From contig CM039196.1 in the NCBI GenBank assembly GCA_008360975.2, forward strand, positions 1,488,001 to 1,552,000: DNA of 64,000 bases, written 5' to 3'. Shown here in pieces: positions 25,761 to 35,840 of the stretch. Source of the DNA: Lichenostomus cassidix. Lineage: Eukaryota > Chordata > Aves > Passeriformes > Meliphagidae. A program made the position numbers and the translations under genes. The stretch's first letter is position 1. The number at the start of each line of letters is the position of its first letter. Under the pieces are notes generated by a model that worked only from the letters and a program-made list of their open reading frames with translations, was not told the origin of the DNA and ran no database searches.

Positions 25761-26366
25761 GGGTTTTGTTGAGTTTTTTTTTAATATTTTGCTAATTTAC
25801 TGTGGTTCCATTAAGCAAATACTTCCAGAAGAAATTTTCTGCATATTTCTCTGGATTTTCTCAAAGCTTTCCACCGGTTTGGCAAGTCCAGAGATCTTTA
25901 TCAAACATAAATTTTCTAAGTTATTTTCATGCCTCTGTTTGTATTGAGTTCTTCTAACAAGATATTCCTCCTTTTCCAAAGTTCCCAGACAACAGTACAT
26001 TGATTTTTCTGGGGCTCCCTGCACTGCACACCAGGCTATTCAGCTTCCAAAGGTGCATTTGTTCAAAAGAGATACCCTTGGGTCATAATGCAGGATGGAA
26101 CAAGATGGACCAAGAAGAGAGACACAGTCATTACCTTCCTGGGCTGCTGAACTGGGGCCAGGAGCAATTTTCTGCTCTGCCAATCAGTCTTCCCTCTGAC
26201 TCAGCTCTGCTGGGGGTTTTACCAGAGCAGCAGTGAGCCCTACTCAGAGAGAGGCACAGACAGCCATCCCAAAGAGCTGCCTGGCCAGGAGGGAATTCAC
26301 GTGGCTTCCAGGCTATTAGGTTCCCTACAGGAGATGGAGAGGCAATTTGATTGTTCTTGGCCTTGA

Positions 26367-26406
26367 ATGGAAAAAAAAAAAGGAAAAAATAAAAGAAGGA
26401 AAAAGA
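26367..26406 (+). repeat. purine-rich A tract
   Basis: An A11 run (26371-26381) is followed by further A runs broken by GG or AG, almost entirely purine to 26406. Confidence 0.75.
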
Positions 26407-28812
26407 CCCTCCAGAAATGATATTTGATCCTCACACCACAGCTTTCTACAATAAGTTGTCCTTCCTACTGCTGCTAATTTGTCTATTATTTTTATGTCCT
26501 CTCTAAGCTACTGTGAGGTGTCAGTGCTTTTATCTAATGGGAACATTTCCAAGCAGGCCTGGGTTCTTTCATACAAAAAGGCAGAGATGTAAAGAATAAA
26601 GGTTAGTTACAATTCTTCTAACTCGGGTTTTCTTTGTGACTCTACTGAGTCACTTATGTTTGAAAACGTGTGTAGATGCTTCTCACTGGAACACTCTTTA
26701 CACAAAGCAGAGCAGACTCCCTCACTCACAATGGAGGTCACAGCCTGAAAAGTGATGCATTAAAGATAAAATCCTCTTCATCAGTGGCTCAGGGGGTGGC
26801 CAAAGGCCAGGCAATCAACTCCTGCAGGATCTGAAGGCCATGGTCACGCCACATTCAAACAGATTTCTTTGCCCATGACAGCTCTGACCTAAGGAAAGCA
26901 GCAAATGCCTCAGAGGAGGGAAACACCCAAGTACACAGCACCAGAGTCTGTGGCTTCTTCCAACAGCTTAAGCACCCCCTATTTTTAATTCCAAGCTTTC
27001 CTTTACAAACTAGCTGAAGTCTGACTTTATGGAAATATGGCTTTTATGGTGGAAAGAGATCCTGAAGAAGTCTGATCACTTCCCCTACACCAGACCAGTC
27101 TGGCAGGGGTGACAGCAGTGGCTTTCCCCCACCACCTCCCTGGCTTTTTTCCCTCAGCTCTTCTCCATTCTTTCCTGTCTGCTTTACACACATCCTTGTG
27201 TTTCTTTTCTCCCTCTGCTCCTCTTACTCATTCACTTTGTAGTACTATGTGAACTTCATGGCATCCAGCCCACTGCCTTTGCATGGCCTAAAATAAGACA
27301 GAGCAGGGCTGTCTGTCTGCACCAGTTACTGCTCTTTTGTGCACTCAACACATGCCATTGATCTTCTGTCAGACAACTGCTGCTGCTGGTGGCACTTCAC
27401 ACACTCAGTGTCCTGGGGCCAAGGAGTTCCTCTGGCAATAAACACGTCAGGAAGTGTTTCAGGGCATGGCCTGATGCCTTCCCCAGGGTGGTTAACAGCA
27501 CTCTGCTGTGTGTACAGCGGCTGCAGCCACCCGGCTTTATGGGCTTATTTATCTTCCAGGAGGAACAAACTGCTCCTTGCAGCACCAGCCCGACCTGTGC
27601 TGAGCTGACAGCCTGGGTACAAGCACAGCACATCCTCCAGGAGGTGCAGCACTGCAGTAAATCAGCTCATCAAAGCCCTGCCTGCAGCAGCCTCTGCTTT
27701 GGACACAGTGGGAATCTCTGCCCCACACTCCTTCCTTGATGCCATGTGAGCTTGGAGGCAACATCAGAGCCAGGAGTGTCACTGTGGAGCAGAGGGGGGA
27801 ATTCAGAGCAGAAACACCTCCAAAAGGCTGAGAGAGAGGGGTTCAGTCTGGCTGAGCACCCCAGGAAGCCTCAGAGCACCCAGGGGCTCCCAGGTGGAGC
27901 ATTTGCTCGTTGCCCTCTGCCAAGAGGGACAGGAATGTGCAGAGGGGAAATGGTGTTCCCCTCACAAAGGGACAACAGGATCACAGCTGTCACCTGTGCC
28001 AGCCTTGCCACAGCCGCTGGCAAAGTGACCACAGGGAGGGAAGAACCTCAGCTCTTGTTTTCTAGACAAACCCAAAGCATTAAATGCAAAACCAAATGAT
28101 ACATCTTTGCTCAGCTGACCATCAGCTCCAAGAATAAACCCATAGTCACTTTAAATAAATATATACACAAATCTTAACTGGCAGCAAATTTTACATCTTT
28201 CTTTGGGTAATATTCCTCGTTCAAAAGGTATTCACAAGCACAGGAAAAGAAGTGAATTATTTTGAAACAGGAGGATGTATTTGCATGCTTATGAATACAT
28301 AAAATAACTGATTTTCCTGTCTTAAAGATGTAATATACACATTACAGCTTTATAAAATAATTTAATAATTTGAATTCTAAAATAGTAAAGAAATGGAACT
28401 ATCATAATAGAATCTTTATTTTTCATTCAAGTTTAAAGACAGAGGATGTCAAATGTCAGAGCTGAGCTGGTCTGCATCAATTTGAAAAATATATAGATTT
28501 CCAGGTAACAGAATAAATACTTCTGAAGACACTTGGAAAAAAAAGCCTTCTGAAGATTTCACTCTTTCTACTTCTGCATGCTGAGTGTCCCTCATGCAAG
28601 TTTAATTTATGCAGTGATGGATATCCTGAGAGACAGAAGCTGCATTATAGACATGAAGATAAAATAATCCCTAGGTGAGAAGAACCAGTTTGGTCTCAAT
28701 AACACTCCACTCAGCACTGCAGGTTAAATCGATTTTATTAACTCTGCTAGTTAGCATAAATATAACCTTCCTGATTAAAATACTAGTTTGTCAAGGATCT
28801 CACTCTCCTTAC

Positions 28813-28848
28813 CTGGTAATAATCCAATACAATTTAATGACAGTGTTT
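28813..28848 (-). other. possible 36-nt cryptic or micro exon in TMEM132B intron
   Basis: On the minus strand a strong acceptor, TTTTCCTTCCTCAG, ends at 28849. Thirty-six bases later lies CCAG followed by the donor GTAAGG. Read in phase 2, the phase of the neighbouring TMEM132B exon, the 36 bases hold 11 open codons (N-T-V-I-K-L-Y-W-I-I-T) plus the split bases, so inclusion would not break the frame. Phase 0 has a stop. I know of no such exon in mammalian TMEM132B, and the hydrophobic peptide would be unusual in the ectodomain. Paired splice-like sites also arise by chance in a long intron, so this is a candidate only. Confidence 0.2.
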
Positions 28849-29132
28849 CTGAGGAAGGAAAATGATCTCTAAATATATTTCCTTTCAGAGCTGAGCTGTA
28901 GCTCTCTGGCCTAAGCTGTGGTGTTGTGCCATTCCCTCTGTCCTGAACCAAAGGCTGGGGCACATTAAGGTTTTGTTCTTCAGCTTTCCAGCAAGGAGAA
29001 CATTGAGCACCATGAAATGTGGAATATCCTGGAGCCTTTTAAATGACACCATGGAAACTCAGCTCCTGCTCAGCACTGATTTGAAATAACCTAATCCTAT
29101 AAAATGTTAAATCACTCTGGCAAAGCTGCTGA

Positions 29133-29990
29133 AATCCTATTCCTCAGGATATCAGCCCTGAGCTATGGGGTACCACAGCTTGCCAGGACAGACCAGTCTC
29201 TCAGGGCATTTTTTCAAGCCCTCTTGCCCTTGTCCCACTGCAGGCCAGTTTGTGGCATGTTCCTGAAATTCTTGCAGAAGCAAAGGACACAAGAATTGCA
29301 AGGCTCCATCCATCTTTTGGCAAAGACAGTGGAAAAATCCTGCAGGGTCTTTACAAAGGTAGGATCTGTTTTCTGGAAACCACCAAGGACTTGTGTCTGG
29401 TAGGCTCCCAGATTTTGGCCATGTGTTTCAAAAGCATTGCTTGCAATAATTCAGCCTCTAGCCTGACAGCACCAGGTAAGATCTCAGCCCTTCAATAACT
29501 CAGAAGTTCTGCACAGAGGGCTGAAAACACCCACATTTCAGTAGCAATCTGACTTCTGACCAGCCCTGACTTCCTTGCAAGATGTGTCTGCACTCAGTGC
29601 AGAAATCCTTTCTCAATACACATCCTTCCCTGTGGAATGGAAGTGCTGAGTCCCAACTGCACTTGTTGCAGTCCAGTTTTGCAGAGAGCAAAACTATTTG
29701 TGCTCCAAGTACAAACTGTGTGGTTTTGAACCAAAATGCTCCCATTGCCAATGGAATGGGAGCATGAAATGCCACCAGGACAGAGCAAAGAGCAGTTCTT
29801 AAGAGAGGCAGTCTGGCTTTGGGGAAGTTGGTTCTGGGAATCTTGGCAAATGAACAGAGAGATGATAAAAATTGTCATTGTTACCACAGTTTTAGTGGTA
29901 TCTGCTCTTGTTGCTGTGACACTTCATAGCCTCAGTCATGAATGGGAACTTCAAAGTGTAAGAAAAGAAGGGTCTGTTCCCCTGTAATTG
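29133..29990 (+). pseudogene. possible decayed endogenous retroviral env relic, 3' part
   Basis: Three plus-strand frames are open one after another: 29133-29498 (121 codons from stop to stop), 29582-29767 and 29736-29987. This is the pattern expected of a frameshifted coding relic. The last frame has a tryptophan-rich run (about residues 27-37 from its Met at 29736), then a hydrophobic segment of about 20 residues encoded at 29865-29924, then a short charged tail and a stop. A tryptophan-rich membrane-proximal region followed by a membrane anchor and short tail is the layout of a retroviral Env transmembrane subunit. A purine run (29960-29972) near the end could be a remnant polypurine tract. 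I see no LTR, gag or pol and no clear immunosuppressive or CX6CC motif, so the assignment is tentative. If real it is old, truncated and broken by frame changes. Confidence 0.25.
29677..29740 (+). repeat. 64-bp direct repeat, copy 1
   Basis: This block matches 30073-30136 with about five substitutions and no gaps (around 92 percent identity), at an offset of 396 bp. The shared core includes AGCAAAACTATTTGTGCT and AGTACAAACTGT. It overlaps the second open frame of the possible env relic. Confidence 0.9.
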
Positions 29991-30072
29991 GTAGTCTGAG
30001 TTTGGCTGTCCCCTTTTTTCCATATTGAAACCTTTGGTTTAAAGTTTGAACAAAAGCTTTTAGCTTTTAAGC

Positions 30073-30136
30073 TTTTGCATAGAGCAAAACTATTTGTGCT
30101 TCAAGTACAAACTGTATGTTTTTGAACCAAAACGCT
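30073..30136 (+). repeat. 64-bp direct repeat, copy 2
   Basis: Second copy of the 64-bp block at 29677-29740. It has a stop codon in the frame that is open in copy 1, so it does not extend an ORF. It may be a local duplication or a fragment of the same dispersed element. Confidence 0.9.
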
Positions 30137-30140
30137 GCTG

Positions 30141-30837
30141 CTTCAACTCTCCCCATCAAAATGAGATTCACAGAGTTCTGCCCCAAGGAGGGAGCACCAG
30201 GGAGAAGAGATGCAGATGGCAACCATCAATCTCCTCACTCAATGAGCTACCAAAAAAGTCCTTTGAGATGGCAAAAGTGAGGGCAAAGCAAAGCTCCACA
30301 CAGATCAGAATAGATGTGGGCATGTAGAATGATGTGTGTATATTTAAAATAAATCTCTTCTTTTTATGCTCTTTGTTCAGCTACATTATCAAAAAGAGGT
30401 TTTAAATACGAGCTTATGGGACTACTAAAGAGGTGAATTTATGAATGTATTCTGAACAAAACACACTCTGGAAGGCTTTAATCTATGAATTGTGACAACC
30501 TTGGACAAAATGGATTTTTAATAGAATATAATGTAAACTGCCTGAAACATTGTGATAAGGAATTTTTTTTTAAGTAATGCACAAAAAAGGCAATGATGCA
30601 CTCTGCATGAAAGGAGGAAAGGTCTTAATTTAAAGCATTTTAATGGACACTCAATTTGCGTAGGGAAATGTGAGAAATGGAGATGAAAAACTCATGATAG
30701 CAGTAACACTGCAGAGAGGAGAAGGAGAAAGATTAGAAAAGTAAGCAAATTTGAAAATGCTCCAGCTGATAAGAGTGGCTGAAAGGAATGCAGGCTGGAT
30801 TAGGAAGCAGTCCCAGTGCAGAGGCACTGCTGTCCTC
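30141..30837 (-). other. TMEM132B: TMEM132B intron segment
   Basis: AT-rich intron with a T9 run near 30566 and no open frame worth naming. I see no repeat family or motif here. Confidence 0.6.
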
Positions 30838-31089
30838 GCAGGCTGTGTCTGTCAGGGGCTCTTATCAGAGCTGAGCACTGGGCAAAGCCCAGAGCAGCCC
30901 AGAGCAGCCCTGGCTTTAGCCAAGGGCACCAGGGAGGGCACAGAGTGCCTGGGACTCACTGATCTCTCTGCGTTTCCCCAAAGCTCCACAGGGCTGACAA
31001 GGATTTCCACCCCAAAGCCCAAGGGAGGCTCAAACCCACCCTGAACTCAGCCAGCTCTCACCCACAGAATAAGCTCAGCTCAGCTCACA
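30838..31089 (+). repeat. tandem duplication of about 250 bp, copy A
   Basis: Starting with GGCTGTGTCTGTCAGGGGCT at 30841, this block is repeated immediately downstream from 31090. Relative to copy B it has an extra 10-bp AGAGCAGCCC unit and lacks an insertion of about 11 bp. It is GC-richer than its flanks. It holds a chance ORF ending near 31044 but no known protein. Confidence 0.9.
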
Positions 31090-31340
31090 GGCTGTGTCTG
31101 TCAGGGGCTCTTATCAGAGCTGAGCACTGGGCAAAGCCCAGAGCAGCCCTGGCTTTAGCCAAGGGCACCAGGGAGGGCAGAGATTGCAGTCAGCATCCCT
31201 GGGACTCACTGATCTCTCTGGGTTTCCCCAAAGCTCCACAGGGCTGACAGGGATTTCCACCCCAAAGCCCAAGGGAGGCTCAAACCCACCCTGAGCTCAG
31301 CCAGTTCTCACCCACAGAGTAAGCTAAGCTCAGCTCACAG
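31090..31340 (+). repeat. tandem duplication of about 250 bp, copy B
   Basis: Second copy, head to tail with copy A and nearly identical outside two small indels. Both copies end in an AGCT-rich stretch finishing CAGCTCACAGGCT. The short homology at the copy junction is consistent with slippage or unequal exchange. Confidence 0.9.
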
Positions 31341-32006
31341 GCTCAGTCCTGGCTTACCCACTGCTCCTCTACCAGCTGGGCAAGTCAGCAGAGCTGAAAT
31401 TAATTCCAAGAGAGAAAAAAGCATCTCCCCCGAGGTGGATACGATTCTGTTTACTAATAGCTTCTGCTCTGCAGCAAAAGAGATTGATCCTGCATTCACA
31501 ATCATACATAAACTGCCTTTAATGAAGCTCCTTGGATTACTAAAATGAGAACCACTTGAATTGGGTCTGGTGACAGTTTTGTCACATTGACCTCAATAGA
31601 AGCAAGTTCAGGTCTCCAATCATTTAAATGAAACGAGCAGAACTTCCACATAAACACTTGACATTCTTCAAAAGAAACAGGAGGGCCACCATAATGACCA
31701 AAAAGGCAAATTAAAGTAAAGATCAAAGTTAAATATTTACTCTAAGCACTACAATATTTGCAAATCTGGAAGTGATCTTTCAGCAGTTTCTATTTGCATA
31801 CTTTAATTAATCCAAAAATATTAAACTAATCTCACAAAGGAAAGGGTCAAAGTATTAATTAACTTGAGATTCATTGCTTTTGTGCAATTTAACAGTTCAA
31901 CACAAAGCAAAACTCAGTTTTAATAAAAACTAAGTTACTGTGACAGGTATAATTTCATGGATTAGTGAAACCACATACAAGGCAATAAGTTCCAGTATTC
32001 AGGCTA

Positions 32007-32021
32007 TTTTTTTTTTTTTTT
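32007..32021 (+). repeat. poly-T tract
   Basis: A run of 15 T, i.e. poly-A in the sense of TMEM132B. No retroposon body is recognisable on the minus strand beside it. Confidence 0.8.
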
Positions 32022-32540
32022 GGTCCAACCTTAAAAATAGTTGCTTCATTTTGATTTCAGTACCACCAGATGATCTTCAGTCTCCCTTTAACCTCAGTAT
32101 TTCACTTTCAAATTGCTGGCTTTCCACCTCACTCCCAAGGGAGCAGAGGTCACAGTTGGAGGAAAGAACTCGCTGAGGTTCACAGGGAGCAAACCCTGCC
32201 CAGCCACCCACATCACCCACTGGGGCTGAGCCTTCCCTGCTGGAGCCACCGTGTCACCTGCCAGCCCAGGACAGCACTAATGTCCCCTCTGAGCCAGACC
32301 CTGGGCCTGAGTTCTCACCCCAGAGGGACTCATGGCTTCAGCAGCAGTTTGGGGGGAGCTGGGATATCTTGCCAGAAATAAACAGACCTGGAGACAAAAT
32401 GCCAAATCCAGCAGCCAGAGCTCTGCTTTATCACAGCAGCAGCCCATGAAGCCCCAGCAAAGCAATGAAGGAAGGTGGCTGGAATTTCCTGCATCACCTC
32501 ACAATTACACCTTACAAATGTGCTTAGGAAAAATGAGAGG

Positions 32541-32639
32541 TCTTCCCCCACCTGCCCTTTTTCTTCTCCTTTGTTTCCTTTTGTTTTCTTTCCTTTACTG
32601 TACTTTTTTCCTTTCCTTCCTTTCCTATCCCTTTTCTTT
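32541..32639 (+). repeat. polypyrimidine tract, about 100 bp
   Basis: About 100 bases are almost pure C/T, with TTTCC and TTCCTTTCC motifs and a single ACTGTA interruption near 32597. On the gene's sense strand it is polypurine. Such mirror-like tracts can form triplex DNA. Confidence 0.8.
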
Positions 32640-33488
32640 AACTGGGGAACAAGTGCATGAAGCAGCTAATGATCAGAAAGGCCTGGAATTCACACCACGA
32701 GGCTCTGTAGCACCTCTGGGTGGGGAATCACCTCCCTCACTTCACAAATCCGCATCCCACTCAGTCACCTCCACTCTGCCTCGGAGCTGGAGACACCCAG
32801 AACTTTTCACTGTCTGTTCAGCCAGGAAAACTCTCTCCTGCTGCTAAAAAGTGAACTGACATTAAATATCTTTCCCCTCAACACTTTATGGCAGCTACCC
32901 AAGGCTGGATGGGATTTGTTTGCTCCTCAACTACAGCTTCAGAAACTAAACAGAGTAGAAACTCTTTGTACTCCAAACCTCAGACAATAACCTTCCTAGC
33001 TCTAAGCAATTACTAGCAACCATCTTCCTCCATTACAGGAGTTTTCAGAAAAAAGAGATGCATGCAAAAGGCTCCACAAATGAAAATTTTGACATCAAGT
33101 TTTGTGATTTCCTAATTATTATACAATTTCTAGCTAAATTTATGCACAGTGTACTTTAGCTGTAGAATAACTGCAGGATAATGGGGAGAAATCGCTTGTT
33201 TTGTAAAATCCATAATTCTACCTAACAATGTAAATTTCTCATTACCTTTGATCCAGCTGGTGGGAGCATTACCATAACAAACCTGCAGAGCATTCTGAGG
33301 GTTCAGAGACACTCAGAGGTGTTTTGCAGCAGTAATGAATAACAGTGAATAGCTGTTACTTTCACAGCTTTCAAATAAAGAAGACAGCATTGTCCTGTAT
33401 TGCTTTCAATTGTTCTCCATATTCCCAATTTCCATATTCATTCCATAATGAACATATTTTGTTCACCTTTTTTTTTGTTTGAATTTTT

Positions 33489-33509
33489 CAGAATTCCACA
33501 GGAATTCTG
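33489..33509. repeat. perfect inverted repeat, 9-bp arms
   Basis: CAGAATTCC, spacer ACA, then GGAATTCTG. It lies about 230 bp downstream of the exon donor in gene sense, so a hairpin in the nascent RNA is possible, but nothing shows a function. Confidence 0.8.
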
Positions 33510-33731
33510 CTGCCCTGAAGAGCCATGAAAAGCAGATGTGGGGTAGGACTAGGGGGAAAGTTTAATTAGATAATCTGCTTCCAAAAGCTCAGAAGTGAAA
33601 CCAAATGGAAAAAAAATCGCTCATCAGATCACCTATAATTTTCCAAGGAGTTTGAGGAGGAACAGACATTGCTAATATGGCTGATTGAGGATGTTTTTGT
33701 GCATCTCTGGCAGCATTTATGCCGCAGAAGG

Positions 33732-33737
33732 GCTCAC
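33732..33737 (-). promoter_or_regulatory. TMEM132B: 5' splice site of the TMEM132B exon
   Basis: Read on the minus strand, the exon ends CAG and the intron begins GTGAGC, a near-consensus U1 donor. The split arginine or serine codon (AG plus one base) agrees with the phase-2 acceptor on the other side, so skipping this exon would keep the reading frame. Confidence 0.85.
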
Positions 33738-33878
33738 CTGTCCTCGGCGCCGGGGTCGTTGTGCACACAGGTGACAGTGGCCGTGCTCCTGGCGCTGTCC
33801 GTCTCCTCCTGCACTCCCCACTGGTCTGCATCGCTCACCCTGATGTCTGTGATCTTCACACCTGGGGCTGTCCTGATC
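33738..33878 (-). CDS. TMEM132B: internal coding exon of TMEM132B (transmembrane protein 132B)
   Basis: This is a single internal exon of 141 nt. On the minus strand it follows a pyrimidine-rich acceptor ending in TTTTCCCCACAG and ends in GACAG before a GTGAGC donor. The first base completes a split codon, 46 full codons follow, and two bases (AG) are left over, so both flanking introns are phase 2. The open frame contains GVKITDIRVSDADQW, then a VQEE..D stretch and an ATVTC motif. From memory, the TMEM132 family carries the pattern GVxIxxxRxSxxxxWxVxExxD...A.VxC here, between the N-terminal domain and the Ig-like domains. The DADQW..QEE wording fits TMEM132B better than C or D. Family members are type I single-pass membrane proteins with a cohesin-like domain, Ig-like repeats and a short cytoplasmic tail; TMEM132B is neuronal and has been reported to associate with GABA-A receptors. 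The exon is GC- and CpG-rich against AT-rich introns, as expected of conserved coding sequence. Family assignment is strong; the paralogue is probable. Confidence 0.88.
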
Positions 33879-33899
33879 CTGTGGGGAAAACAGGCATTG
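33879..33899 (-). promoter_or_regulatory. TMEM132B: 3' splice site of the TMEM132B exon
   Basis: Read on the minus strand, the bases just before the exon are CCTGTTTTCCCCACAG, a short polypyrimidine tract ending in the invariant AG at 33880-33879. The upstream intron ends in phase 2. No other AG lies between the tract and the exon, so this acceptor fixes the exon start. Confidence 0.85.
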
Positions 33900-35781
33900 C
33901 CTTAGCTGCAGAGCTACAGATAAATCCAGAGAGGTAAACAAGGGAGCTGAAAGGAAATCCTCCCTCTGCCATCAGTAACTGATAGGTTGCAAACACGAGT
34001 CGCTCTGCTTTAAAAACATAAAAAAGGTCCAATCATTTTAAAAAGGTGAAGTATGAGTTTCATTATGTGTAAACTTTAACTTGAGCAATGTGGAGAGAAT
34101 AAGAATGGTTTCTGCTTGAGTCTGATACGAATGAAACAGATGTGACAAAGCATAAATTGATTTAATTTGCTGGGTCTGTCCTGCAGTTTAAGATGGGGGA
34201 TAAGAGCAAAGTGATATAAAATACATCCTCCTGCCTGTAAACCTTTGGGAGTGAGGTATCTTCTACTATTAGGGCATGGAAAAACTGAGTTTCACTGCTC
34301 AAAGACCATAATCCAGGAAGGAGAGAAAAGGAGTAAGTTATCCTCGACTGAGGGAGGAAAATAATTATGCCATTGCACCAGGATCTATCAAACTGAGCAC
34401 ATCACACTGATGCTGCTGAAAATAATACGATGCTGACATGGAAAACTTTGATTTCCTGAGCATGGCTAGAGTCTGAGAGCAGTGTGATAGCTGGTAAATG
34501 TCACCGTGTTTTTGGCTTTAAAAAAATTGCCAAAAATAAAAAGTCCATGCTCCAGCAAGGCTCAGCGTTAGGAACAGATTGCCAAGGAATAGGAAACAAA
34601 CTGCTTTTAATAGCAGGAACTTCATTTGTGCAGCTTGACTCCTGAAACAAGCCTGGGATTACAACAGGAGTGCTGCAAATATGCCTGGAGAACAATTAGG
34701 CAGAAAGAAAACTGCTGCAGCGCCACGTTCGCCACTACTGTGACTTAATTAATTAAAAGCAAAGCCAAGAGGGACCTTTTAGTTATATGGTGGAATGAAA
34801 CAGCACTGCTGAGACCTGAAGTGTTAGTTAACAGTGAATTGTGATGGGTTTGCCCCATGCCTCATGGCCACTTGGTGCTCATGTTACACTATTAAAAATT
34901 TCCTCCAACTTCTAGCTGGGTTCATGGGCTTGGATCAAAGGAAGTTCACAACTCCATGGGTGGTCTTTTCCTCTGAGAAGGAATTAATTCATCCTGCTTT
35001 TATGATATCCTTATTTTTGCCTGTAAGGCTTTACTGGCTTGATGGGTTAAATCCATGCCTGGCATAACCAATGTGATGAAAAAAATTCTCTGTAACAGAA
35101 TTTTTACTTGGTATTCTAATTGTCTCCTTCCTGCTTTTCCCCAGGCGTTCACATCTCCAAACAGCATGCCTCAAAGCTGATGTGCCCCTTTCCTATCACC
35201 TCCTCTTCTATTTTTCAGAAGGACATTCATTTATCCTGCAGTAATTACACTGGACCAAATAATTCCTGCAAGGCACCTGCATGGCTTCATTTTAGACAGA
35301 CTTGTGATTTATATGAGATAGAGAACTAGGCCCTCAGCAATGGATTCAATAACTTTTTGCAATAATTTTTTAGACCTAGTCAACCACTTTTGAAAAAAAA
35401 ACATTAAAAACAAACAAACCAAAACACCAGGTTTTAAATGTTCTCTTTCCCAGCCAAAACTGTATTTGTTAAAAACAAATTCACATCACCATTCCCTCAA
35501 GTTCCCATGTTTTTCTTGACAATGTCTCTGGAACCTTCTAAGCTGACTTTCCCCCCAAGTCAAATCCTGGTTAATTAAAGGTTAATTGAAGGGCAGAGGA
35601 TGCTGGAGGGACACACAGACCAGGACAACTGGATCTCATCCATGATTTCAGCATTCAGCAGCCTTTTTCCATCTGTCAGAAGCTCCTTCTGTCCTCCTAC
35701 ACAGCTTTTGCACTACAGCTATCTTCACTCTGCAGCAGCTACTTTGGTCTGTGCTGAACCAAACCTAGGGTTGGTGCTCCC

Positions 35782-35840
35782 AGGAGGATGAAGAGCTGCA
35801 GGAGAATTCCAAGGAGGATGAAGAGCTACAGGAGAATTCC
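35782..35840 (+). repeat. 30-bp tandem duplication
   Basis: A 30-bp unit beginning AGGAGGATGAAGAGCT and ending GGAGAATTCC occurs twice head to tail, with a single G/A difference. It is a recent local duplication. Confidence 0.9.

Larger units (their letters stand above)
17300..28812 (-). other. TMEM132B: TMEM132B intron segment
   Basis: No supported gene. The segment contains a TA-rich tract at 22328-22360, A runs at 23064-23075 and 23469-23483, a small repeat pair at 23910-23973, a near-perfect palindrome at 25739-25760 and a purine tract at 26367-26406. A GC-richer block at about 27.4-28.06 kb gives overlapping chance ORFs on both strands. The AT-rich part from 28.1 to 28.5 kb contains almost no open frame. 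Confidence 0.7.
31341..33737 (-). other. TMEM132B: TMEM132B intron immediately downstream of the exon
   Basis: No further exon recognised. The segment holds a T15 run (32007-32021), a 100-bp polypyrimidine tract (32541-32639), a perfect 9-bp inverted repeat (33489-33509) and a stretch at about 31553-31615 resembling an old amniote repeat. A 171-codon plus-strand ORF (32332-32847) runs through the pyrimidine tract and has no domain I know. Confidence 0.7.

Noticed and set aside
27821..27900. CR1-like internal sequence (AAGGCTGAGAGAG...GTTCAG...CTGG)
   Set aside because: The resemblance to the avian CR1 phrase fades after about 30 bases, and the downstream sequence does not follow CR1 order well enough to call.
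32332..32847. 171-codon plus-strand ORF, the longest in the window
   Set aside because: It runs through the polypyrimidine tract and has low-complexity F, L and S content. No domain or splice structure is seen, and base composition explains it.
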